From: a virus
Direction: 5' to 3' (one strand)
Virus record (IMG/VR): IMGVR_UViG_3300042291_001568
Location: 1 to 64,000 of that record
DNA length: 64,000 nucleotides
The position numbers and the translations under genes are program-made. Under the pieces are notes generated by a model. The model was not told where the DNA came from, made no database searches, and saw nothing but the letters and a program-made list of their open reading frames with translations. Shown here in pieces: positions 42,990 through 49,599 of the stretch (positions are counted from its first letter, which is position 1; every line of letters begins with the position of its first letter).

Positions 42990-43142
42990 ATGACAACCTA
43001 CATAGTTACCATCACACCTAACAATCCACAAACCATAATCAGCGGCGATCCGTATACTGCGTACGAAATAGCGTACACTAACGATCCAGCCCCGATCAAT
43101 CCAAAAACTTTCGACATCGAAAATTACGTCAAACTCGCATAA
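42990..43142 (+). CDS. TTYxVTI-type mini-protein, paralogue 2, leaderless
   Basis: 50 residues: TTYIVTITPNNPQTI, DPYTAYE, NPKTFDIENYV, matching the protein at 34009 position by position. The two genes also share the leaderless start. Confidence 0.65.
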   Translation: MTTYIVTITPNNPQTIISGDPYTAYEIAYTNDPAPINPKTFDIENYVKLA

Positions 43143-43157
43143 CACTCAAACCGCAAG

Positions 43158-43186
43158 GGCGACGGCGATTGCAACTCGCCGCCGCC
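43158..43186 (+). terminator. hairpin terminator
   Basis: GGCGaCGGCGA-7nt-TCGCCGcCGCC, 10 pairs with one mismatch. Confidence 0.65.
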
Positions 43187-43202
43187 ATACGGCGATCAAA
43201 AA

Positions 43203-43218
43203 CTGAGGATGATAAAGT
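43203..43218 (+). promoter_or_regulatory. array promoter P60
   Basis: CTGAGGATGA plus TAAAGT 43213-43218 for ATG 43269. Confidence 0.62.
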
Positions 43219-43226
43219 GTACATAT

Positions 43227-43249
43227 CAGCTAGGCACTCCGCCTGACTG
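43227..43249 (+). promoter_or_regulatory. 5'-end leader hairpin (ACTCC loop)
   Basis: CAG..AGGC-ACTCC-GCCT..CTG; same loop as 32272 with a different lower stem. Confidence 0.6.
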
Positions 43250-43268
43250 AACGACGAAGGGACAAATA

Positions 43269-43598
43269 ATGGAAACACTACTCAACAAGCCAGTGATTGG
43301 CGAAGGAGCTACGGTCAGCTACTGCGCTGACTCGCACGCAATGACAATCATCGCGGTCAGCGATAACGGCAAGACAGTTACCGTTCAGCGGGATTCCGTC
43401 AAGCCAGCAGATCACGCAAACATCTACCGTGGCGCCAACTACAACAACATCTGGGTGACCACACCAGACCCAGCCGGAGCGACAATGGTCTTCACCCTCC
43501 GCCAGAATGGCAAGTACGTGGCGCAAGGTGAGCCAATGCGGTCAGGGACTAAGCTCCACATCGGCAGCCGCCACGAATACTACAGCTACGAGTTCTAA
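43269..43598 (+). CDS. conserved hypothetical protein
   Basis: 109 residues, all-beta. GEGATVSYCADSHAMTIIAV, TVQRDSV and TLRQNGKYVAQGEPMRSGTK agree with a small conserved family in phages and bacteria. Function unknown. Confidence 0.78.
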   Translation: METLLNKPVIGEGATVSYCADSHAMTIIAVSDNGKTVTVQRDSVKPADHANIYRGANYNNIWVTTPDPAGATMVFTLRQNGKYVAQGEPMRSGTKLHIGSRHEYYSYEF

Positions 43599-43609
43599 GT
43601 AAGGACTCA

Positions 43610-43639
43610 GGGGCCAGGCTCGAGAGGGCCTGGCTCCCC
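43610..43639 (+). terminator. GC-rich hairpin terminator
   Basis: GGGGCCAGGC...GCCTGGCTCCCC, about 10 pairs with a bulge; CCCCCT/GGGGGG follows. Confidence 0.68.
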
Positions 43640-43653
43640 CTCCCGGGGGGAAT

Positions 43654-43669
43654 CTAGGGATGATAAATT
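43654..43669 (+). promoter_or_regulatory. array promoter P61
   Basis: CTAGGGATGA plus TAAATT 43664-43669; leader hairpin CAGC-AAGGC-GCTG (43678-43690) before ATG 43714. Confidence 0.62.
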
Positions 43670-43677
43670 GATCTCAT

Positions 43678-43690
43678 CAGCAAGGCGCTG
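43678..43690 (+). promoter_or_regulatory. 5'-end leader hairpin
   Basis: CAGC-AAGGC-GCTG followed by GTAACGACGAAGG, at the 5' end of the P61 transcript. Confidence 0.45.
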
Positions 43691-43713
43691 GTAACGACGA
43701 AGGGACAAATACA

Positions 43714-43965
43714 ATGAATAAGAAATGGGCACTCCTCAAGGGATCAGATATCGGACCAATGGGCCGAGGACAATCCGGCAAAAAGAAGATCTACGAGGTC
43801 ACGGTGACAGACACCACACTCCACTGCTCGTGGGGAATGGCCGAGAAGACCAACCGCCAGTCAAGCACGCAGGTGTTCCGCACCAGCCAGCAAGCACTCG
43901 CAGCCGGGTACGCCAAGGTCAACAGCAAGATGGACCGCGGGTACGCAGTAGCCTACTCGGTCTGA
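43714..43965 (+). CDS. WGR-like domain protein, paralogue 3
   Basis: 83 residues. Shares GPMGRGQSGKKKIYEV, HCSWGMAEK and MDRGYAVAYSV with the proteins at 19150 and 33114. The three are spread 10-14 kb apart, each with its own promoter and a folded 3' region. Confidence 0.75.
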   Translation: MNKKWALLKGSDIGPMGRGQSGKKKIYEVTVTDTTLHCSWGMAEKTNRQSSTQVFRTSQQALAAGYAKVNSKMDRGYAVAYSV

Positions 43966-43982
43966 CCAGACCTCAACCCAAG

Positions 43983-44155
43983 GCCTCACCTCAGCAGCAA
44001 AGCTGGGGTGGGGCTCAGAGGCGCTCAGAAGCCCTGAGTGCCCTTGCGGTATCCACATCAGGTATTTAGGTAGCACGAGCACAGACCAAGTTCTAGGGCC
44101 TCTGGCAACACTCCAAAGCGAGGTGCCTTGCGGGCTAAGGTCCCAGGGCACAGTT
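43983..44155 (+). other. strongly folded gene-free stretch, possible non-coding RNA
   Basis: GCCTCACCTCAGC-6nt-GCTGGGGTGGGGC (43983-44014, 13 pairs with G-T), CTCAGaGGC/GCCcTGAG (44014-44038) and a stem GTGCCTTG.../...CCAGGGCAC near 44127-44155. No reading frame. May be the 3' part of the WGR transcript or an RNA of its own. Confidence 0.5.
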
Positions 44156-44171
44156 CTAGGGATGATAAAGT
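44156..44171 (+). promoter_or_regulatory. array promoter P62
   Basis: CTAGGGATGA plus TAAAGT 44166-44171; last promoter of the array, for ATG 44216. Confidence 0.62.
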
Positions 44172-44215
44172 ACTACTATCAGCCAAACCGACTGGTAACG
44201 ACGAAAGAAGACAAA

Positions 44216-44377
44216 ATGACCACATACACAGTAATGATCGCCGATGGCGGTGGAAGCGAAGTTTACATCTCGGGCGTCACGCTCGAGCACGCCGAGACTC
44301 TTGTCGCGACGAACAAGCTTCAGAATGAAGTGAAGTACACAGGCAGCGTCCTGTACATCCGCGGACTCAAGAAATAA
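44216..44377 (+). CDS. small beta-rich protein
   Basis: 53 residues starting TTYTVMIADGGG, then helix and SVLYIRGLKK. The start resembles the 34009/42990 pair but the rest differs. Confidence 0.63.
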   Translation: MTTYTVMIADGGGSEVYISGVTLEHAETLVATNKLQNEVKYTGSVLYIRGLKK

Positions 44378-44395
44378 CCGACGAAAGGAAACAAC

Positions 44396-44956
44396 ATGAC
44401 AACATACGCACCACCATCAGAGAAGCAAGTGGCTTTCCTCAAGTCACTGCTCGGCACCCGTGAGGTTGACGAAGCGGTGAAGAGTGATTTGCTCGAGCAG
44501 TTAGAACTTGACGTCCTTGAGAAGCGCATCGCAAGTGAAGCGATTGACTCGCTACTCAAGTTGCCGAAGTTGCCGAAGTCAACCACGCCGTCGCCGTTCC
44601 AAGAACTACTGCGGAGCATTCCAAAGTCGCGGTACGCAATTCCGGTTGATGAACTCGAGTTGACAGATGCGACAGACTCCTTCACAGGCGACTTAGTATT
44701 TGTTGAACTCAAGGAGTACATGCAGACAATGTACATGCGCCAGTTACACGGTGCCCCAGGTGGCTTCAGTCGCTCGAAGCTCACAATAGAATCCGTGAAG
44801 GCGATCATCGCAATTGTTGCGACTGACCCATACAAGTACACTCGCATCTTCGGTGAGCACTACACATGTTGCGGGTCATGTGGAGCAGAGTTGACTGACA
44901 CCAAGTCACGTGAACTCATGCTTGGACCGGAGTGCCGCAAGAAGTTTGGGAGGTAG
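44396..44956 (+). CDS. DUF6011-like zinc-finger phage protein
   Basis: 186 residues. Begins with PSEKQVAFLKSLL, a start shared by many phage proteins; the C-terminus CGSCGAELTDTKSRELMLGP plus ECRKKFG is a treble-clef-like finger of the DUF6011 type. Likely binds DNA. Shares the leader type CGAAAGGA with the array genes but no promoter of its own. Confidence 0.78.
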   Translation: MTTYAPPSEKQVAFLKSLLGTREVDEAVKSDLLEQLELDVLEKRIASEAIDSLLKLPKLPKSTTPSPFQELLRSIPKSRYAIPVDELELTDATDSFTGDLVFVELKEYMQTMYMRQLHGAPGGFSRSKLTIESVKAIIAIVATDPYKYTRIFGEHYTCCGSCGAELTDTKSRELMLGPECRKKFGR

Positions 44957-44960
44957 GAAC

Positions 44961-45281
44961 ATGAGCACATATTCAATCACGCGCGCAATTGACAAGGCCA
45001 TACTTCAATTTTGGTACTTGCGGGTGTCTATCCGAGTCGGACTTGTTGTTGCAGGTCTTGCAACGTTCATCGCGGTCATCGTATGGCAAGGCAATGACGA
45101 CAGCAAGTACCACTGTGACAATGGTGGCTTGGCAGTTGTCATTCATGAAGGCGACACACTTTGGGACATCGCCAAGCAGTACTGCACAGGCAGCACCGTG
45201 ACAGCGGTTGACGACTTGTACAAGATATACGGTTCCACCCTGTACCCAGGTCAGATCATTCATTTGACATCAACCGACTGA
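44961..45281 (+). CDS. membrane-anchored LysM protein
   Basis: 106 residues: membrane segment at about 26-42 (VGLVVAGLATFIAVIVW), then a LysM domain (VVIHEGDTLWDIAKQYC...LYPGQIIHL, 60-103). LysM binds peptidoglycan; the protein may hold a lytic or structural complex at the cell wall. Confidence 0.85.
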   Translation: MSTYSITRAIDKAILQFWYLRVSIRVGLVVAGLATFIAVIVWQGNDDSKYHCDNGGLAVVIHEGDTLWDIAKQYCTGSTVTAVDDLYKIYGSTLYPGQIIHLTSTD

Positions 45282-45310
45282 CGCGGTCAACATACATGGC
45301 CTGACTCGTG

Positions 45311-45316
45311 TAGAAT
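45311..45316 (+). promoter_or_regulatory. -10 box of a leaderless terminase promoter
   Basis: TAGAAT with exactly 6 nt to ATG 45323; no Shine-Dalgarno. Confidence 0.5.
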
Positions 45317-45322
45317 AAGTTC

Positions 45323-46753
45323 ATGGCCAAAAGCATAATGGAGCAACTCGCACTGCTTCCTGTCGATGAACAACGAGTGATACTCGATGGCATGGACATG
45401 GAACAATTGATGTGGGACTGGAGAGCATGGGCTCGCCCTGAGCAACTGCCACCGTCGGGAGACGATTGGGCAATCTGGTTGTACCTTGCGGGACGTGGCG
45501 CTGGCAAAACTCGAAGTGCTGCTGAATGGGTGCGTGACATGGCGAAGCGAACTGACAAAGGTCAATTGCGCTTTGCACTCGTTGCTCGTACTGCGGCTGA
45601 CGTTCGTGACGTCATCGTTGAAGGTGAGTCAGGTATCATCTCTGTTTCACCACCGAGCGAGCGTCCACTGTATGAGCCGTCAAAGCGACGACTCACTTGG
45701 CCGAACGGCAACACTGCAACATGCTTCACTGCTGATGAGCCTGACGGACTTCGTGGTCCGCAATTCCACTATGCTTGGGCTGACGAGATTGCTGCGTGGC
45801 GTCAATCACCTGATGCTGCGGGTATGACATCGTGGGACAACTTGCGTGTTGCTTGCCGTCTTGGTTCCTCACCTCAGATTATCTGCACCACCACACCAAA
45901 GCGAGTACCGATGCTGTACGCCCTGCTCACTGAAGCAGAGAAGACAGGCCGCGTAGTGGTGTCACGTGGTTCAACACTTGACAATGCGGGTAACCTCTCA
46001 GCAACGTACCTCGATGCAATCACAGGCGTGTACGCAGGTACTCGCCTTGCTGCACAGGAATTGTTTGGTGAGATGCTGAGTGATGTTGAAGGCGCACTCT
46101 GGACAATTGAATTGCTTGAACGCTCACGTGAGACTGCATTCCCAGTCGGCGCGCAACTTCGCTGCGTGGGTGTTGACCCATCAGTTGCTGAGAACCCACG
46201 TGACGAATGCGGGATTGTGGTATGCGCATCGAGTGGTGAGCGCGATCTATACAAGAGGCACGCTTGGGTACTTGAGGACGCATCAATCCATGGCTCACCT
46301 GAGCAGTGGGCGAACAAGGTAGTTGACATGGCTCGCAAGTACTCATGCCCAGTCGTGGCTGAAGTCAACCAAGGTGGTGCGCTCGTTACTAATGCGATCC
46401 TCGCGATTGACCCATCAATCAAAGTACTCGAGGTGCATTCAAAGTTCGGTAAAGCATTGCGGGCTGAGCCTGTGACACTCGCTTATGAACAGGGACGCAT
46501 CCACCACGTCAACTACCTGCCTGACCTTGAGTCACAGATGTGTTCATGGATTCCCGGTGAAGGTAAGTCACCTGACAGAGTCGACGCACTCGTGCACGCT
46601 CTCACAGCACTCGTGATCAAGCCACCGCCTGGTTTCGTAGGCGGTACGATCACAGCACGGTCGCCATCATCGAAGCGCATTGCAAGTTTGCGGGACAGCG
46701 TGCTCGGTGGAGGCAGAGGTGGTGCAAGAGTGTTCATACCTCGTACCAAGTAA
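45323..46753 (+). CDS. terL: terminase large subunit
   Basis: 476 residues. ATPase part: Walker A AGRGAGKT (56-63), Walker B region FHYAWADEI (about 149-156, Asp154/Glu155), coupling motif TTTPK (about 193-197). Nuclease part: GVDPS (about 285), AEVNQGG (about 353) and DRVDALVHAL (about 412) supply the acidic metal ligands of the RNase H-like fold. Packages DNA into the head through the portal at 49600. Start appears leaderless. Confidence 0.95.
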   Translation: MAKSIMEQLALLPVDEQRVILDGMDMEQLMWDWRAWARPEQLPPSGDDWAIWLYLAGRGAGKTRSAAEWVRDMAKRTDKGQLRFALVARTAADVRDVIVEGESGIISVSPPSERPLYEPSKRRLTWPNGNTATCFTADEPDGLRGPQFHYAWADEIAAWRQSPDAAGMTSWDNLRVACRLGSSPQIICTTTPKRVPMLYALLTEAEKTGRVVVSRGSTLDNAGNLSATYLDAITGVYAGTRLAAQELFGEMLSDVEGALWTIELLERSRETAFPVGAQLRCVGVDPSVAENPRDECGIVVCASSGERDLYKRHAWVLEDASIHGSPEQWANKVVDMARKYSCPVVAEVNQGGALVTNAILAIDPSIKVLEVHSKFGKALRAEPVTLAYEQGRIHHVNYLPDLESQMCSWIPGEGKSPDRVDALVHALTALVIKPPPGFVGGTITARSPSSKRIASLRDSVLGGGRGGARVFIPRTK

Positions 46754-46785
46754 TCACGTATGCGGTGAGAGTATATGATGAAGCA

Positions 46786-47292
46786 ATGAACACTGACAAC
46801 ACTCATGAACACGATGCGCCTGTGGCAGTCGAGGTACCAGAAGTAATTGCTGTACCAGAAGTAATCGCCGAAGTAGAAGTACTCGCCGAAGTAGAAGCAC
46901 CTGCGGTACTCAATGTACCTGCTGAGCCACAAGCATCTGCGCCACTTGACAAGTTTGAACTACCATCGCCAGCACCTGATGCTTTCGTAAAGCGTGCAGG
47001 TGTAGTCGTTACCGGAGGTGCAACAGACTCCGTGTATCTTGACAAGTGCGTGTTCAAGAATACGGGTGCTCGCAAATCACTCTCAGTTCATCACCTTCAA
47101 CGTCGCCTCGTCGAGTTGGGTTACCACAACGCACTCGGAGATCCTGACGGCTGGTACGGTGACGATACTCGTGCTTGCGTTCATGCATTTCAGAAAGACA
47201 GCAACATTGATGGCGATGGCATTATGGATGCCACCACACTTGAAGCGTTGTTTGCTCGAGATCCACACGTGACCGTCGTACTCGTCAACTAA
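46786..47292 (+). CDS. peptidoglycan-binding protein with VPE repeats
   Basis: 168 residues: N-terminal Val/Pro/Glu repeats (VPEVIAVPEVIAEVEV...), Pro-rich linker, then a PG_binding_1-type domain (LQRRLVELGYHNALGDPDGW, about 110-150). No signal peptide. The endolysin at 16750 has a similar domain. May be a wall-binding helper of lysis or entry. Confidence 0.78.
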   Translation: MNTDNTHEHDAPVAVEVPEVIAVPEVIAEVEVLAEVEAPAVLNVPAEPQASAPLDKFELPSPAPDAFVKRAGVVVTGGATDSVYLDKCVFKNTGARKSLSVHHLQRRLVELGYHNALGDPDGWYGDDTRACVHAFQKDSNIDGDGIMDATTLEALFARDPHVTVVLVN

Positions 47293-47800
47293 TACTCTTG
47301 CGGGTGGGCCTCGCTCGCCTCACCACACTCGCCACACCTACTCGCCACGGTGAGTGCACGGTAAATGTATGCGCGGTTCATTGCGCGGTTCATTGTGAAG
47401 CACCTCACTCAGGCGCACGCCTTTCGTTTCAACTTTGCGATTGCGCACCTCACCCAACACGTGTGGCCACTCGCAATGCCATGCGGGTGACCTTTATGAA
47501 CACGCCTTCACATGCGGGCACACCTCACTCGCCATGCGGTGCACCTCATCACGTGCGCCTCACGCCTTCACGTGTACCTCACGTGTACCCCATCACGTGT
47601 ACCCCATCACACCTCATGCACGCCTCGTAGGCACCTCACCTGTGCACCAAACACGCGCACCACTGCCACACGCCTTCACGCCTCACTGGCACCCTCCGCG
47701 AGTGCCAAACACGTGTTCATGATGCCCACTTTTGGCCCTCTTCTGGGGGCCTCTCAGGGCCTCTCAGAAGGCCTCATTTTGACCTCACTTTTGGCCCTTG
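47293..47800 (+). other. gene-free stretch rich in CACCTCAC and CACGTGTACC words
   Basis: About 500 bp with marked C-over-G bias on this strand and repeated CACCTCAC, CACGTG and CATCACGTGTACCCC words. Open frames exist only because stops are rare in such DNA and show no protein-like pattern. Directly followed by the 66-bp tandem repeats. Confidence 0.6.
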
Positions 47801-47809
47801 CTTTTGACG

Positions 47810-48139
47810 AAACCCTTGCAATCATTGGACATTAGACAGCCATATAACATAAGGGTTTGACGACTGCCTGTCATCAAACCATTGCAATCATTGGACCTTA
47901 GAAAGCCTTATGTTACAAGGGTTTGATGAAGGCACACCATGAAACCCTTGCTATCATTGGACATTAGAAAGCCTTATAGAGTAAGGCTTTGATGATGACA
48001 CCTCGTCAAACCATTGCAATCATTGGACATTAGAAGACCAATGATACCAACGGTTTCATGGCACCTTGCCCTCTAACCATTGCAATCATTGGCTTTCAGA
48101 AACCGTTATAACATAAGGGTTTCATGGAAACCAATCCCG
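47810..48139 (+). repeat. five tandem 66-bp repeats (possible origin iterons)
   Basis: Copies start at 47810, 47876, 47942, 48008 and 48074, an exact 66-bp period. Each opens with (A/T)AACCCTTGC or AACCATTGC, followed by AATCATTGGAC(A)TTAG and ends in a variant of AAGGGTTT, so each unit can fold (AAACCCTT/AAGGGTTT, with CCTT/AAGG inside). No gene runs through them. Iterons of a replication origin, a packaging site or a repeated small RNA are all possible. Confidence 0.85.
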
Positions 48140-48209
48140 AGTGGACGCTCTATAACCGCTGCCCTCTCGCAGGCTAAAACCATTAACCATAATGTACTAT
48201 TTCTCTAGC

Positions 48210-48268
48210 TGTACAAATTCCCCAAAGCCTTTTTATCCTTAAGGTACAAATTCCTCTGTTGTACACAA
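48210..48268 (+). promoter_or_regulatory. operator-like TGTACA words before a DNA-binding protein gene
   Basis: GTACAAATTCC occurs twice (about 48211 and 48244) and TTGTACACAA once (48259-48268). The -10 TATGAT lies at 48284-48289, 11 nt before ATG 48301. Autoregulation is an inference. Confidence 0.45.
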
Positions 48269-48300
48269 GTTTTCCGCTGCGGCTATGATACGTTGAAGAC

Positions 48301-48849
48301 ATGGCCAAGCAAGTTCTTCCACATTCTGAGCGTGAGTTTCTCGCCGTCCTTAATGGTAATGAATTAAAAGCGCGAGTAAAGGCGCTTTCAAGTGCGGGTT
48401 GGTCACTTGGTGCGATTGCCGATGCGTTCACTCCTCCCAAGCAACGTTCATCCATCCGTGTATGGGCCACTGGCAATACGCAAACACGTCCCGACCATCC
48501 ACCTATTCCCTCAATCTCTTCCCCTTCTTCTCCGAGATCACGTTCTATCTTACCCGCAGCGGAAAAATCCGCCTCGGCGCATAAGCACAAGCGCGTCCGC
48601 CGTGCATACGATCCGACCAGTCCTTTGCTTACTCACGCCAAGCAACAACAAATACAAAAGCTCTCACCACTTGCGAGACAGTATAGAGCTCGAGCAAATC
48701 CAAATGGCGTCTACGCAAAGGCAAACGTTGAACTTACAGAACTATGTAAGGATCTATACTTCAAGCAAAATGTCTCTGTCCGAGAGCTTTCCGACGCCGC
48801 AGGTGTTACCTACAGGGCGATGGCTCGAAGAATTGGCGTAGGAAAGTAG
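48301..48849 (+). CDS. HTH DNA-binding protein
   Basis: 182 residues. N-terminal helix pair (KALSSAGWSLGAIADAFTP, about 27-45), a long Ser/Pro/Arg linker, and a C-terminal HTH QNVSVRELSDAAGVTYRAMA (about 157-176) similar to the HTH of the protein at 5922. Next to tandem repeats and repeated operator-like words, it is the natural candidate to bind them. Role in replication or transcription is open. Confidence 0.72.
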   Translation: MAKQVLPHSEREFLAVLNGNELKARVKALSSAGWSLGAIADAFTPPKQRSSIRVWATGNTQTRPDHPPIPSISSPSSPRSRSILPAAEKSASAHKHKRVRRAYDPTSPLLTHAKQQQIQKLSPLARQYRARANPNGVYAKANVELTELCKDLYFKQNVSVRELSDAAGVTYRAMARRIGVGK

Positions 48850-48852
48850 CTA

Positions 48853-49251
48853 ATGCAAATAAAATACGATGTCTTTCCTGCACAGGTTCTAGTTTGCCCG
48901 GCGCCTGAAGATAACCAATATGAAGCCTATAGCGCTCTTACCGTTCTTGACGGCAAGCAGATTGCACACTCGCGGAAAGTTGAAGCCGTACGAGTAGTGC
49001 TGTACGGCGGCAATGTTTTGATAGCAGGCGATGGTCAAAACGGACCGATGCTTATCTTTAAAGAAGGCTATAACGAAGAAACCCTAGACTTGACAACAGA
49101 ACGGAACAAAGGAACGTCTCGCCTAGTAACCACATCTGGAAAAGTAGTAATCTTCAGCAAAGACAACAACTGCGGCTGCGGCAGTATGCTGCGCGCATGG
49201 AATCCGTACGGAACCCTGTACTCAGTGAAGGACCCAACAGGAACAGAATGA
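48853..49251 (+). CDS. beta-rich hypothetical protein
   Basis: 132 residues, mainly strands (YSALTVLDGKQIAHS, VRVVLYGGNVLIAGDG) with a CGCGS motif near 108. Resembles the N-terminal style of phage minor structural proteins; no family named. Overlaps the next gene by 4 nt. Confidence 0.7.
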   Translation: MQIKYDVFPAQVLVCPAPEDNQYEAYSALTVLDGKQIAHSRKVEAVRVVLYGGNVLIAGDGQNGPMLIFKEGYNEETLDLTTERNKGTSRLVTTSGKVVIFSKDNNCGCGSMLRAWNPYGTLYSVKDPTGTE

Positions 49252-49532
49252 CTCGTATAATAGACTACACAATCATGGCTTTGGCCATTTACCGAATCAC
49301 AAGACTTGCCACAACTGACGTTGTCTTTAATAAGTATCGCAATCGTATTTGGAAAAAGTATCCAGCTTCCGAAGGCGGTTTGGGATACTTAATTACCTGC
49401 CCGTGGTGCGTCAGCATCTGGGTATCATTGCCTGCTGTAGTTATGTATAGAATAAACACTGACTGGACAGTTGTTGTATTAAGCATCTTTGCTTTTTCAA
49501 CTATCGTCGGGTTTCTTAACCGCGTTGATTGA
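49248..49532 (+). CDS. DUF1360-family membrane protein
   Basis: 94 residues. AIYRITRLATTDVV and LGYLITCPWCVSIWVS match DUF1360, a small two-segment membrane family common in actinobacteria and actinophages next to structural genes. Function unknown. Confidence 0.85.
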   Translation: MTRIIDYTIMALAIYRITRLATTDVVFNKYRNRIWKKYPASEGGLGYLITCPWCVSIWVSLPAVVMYRINTDWTVVVLSIFAFSTIVGFLNRVD

Positions 49533-49560
49533 CATACAAACACACTAAGCGTGTTAGTAT
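49529..49560 (+). promoter_or_regulatory. possible promoter of the head genes
   Basis: TTGACA (49529-49534) and TAGTAT (49555-49560) with an over-long 20-nt spacer, the only good -35-like box near a late gene; an imperfect ACACTAAGCGTGT repeat lies between. Confidence 0.35.
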
Positions 49561-49599
49561 GCCTTAGTCAACTCCGTTGTAACGACTATAGGAGATAAC

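Noticed and set aside
47298-47835. Three forward frames in the C-rich region
   Set aside because: Frames are long only because of base bias; amino-acid content (His, Thr, Cys, Arg) is not protein-like and no ribosome binding site is present.
47810-48139. Tandem repeats as a CRISPR array
   Set aside because: Units are contiguous 66-bp repeats without unrelated spacers and no cas genes are near.
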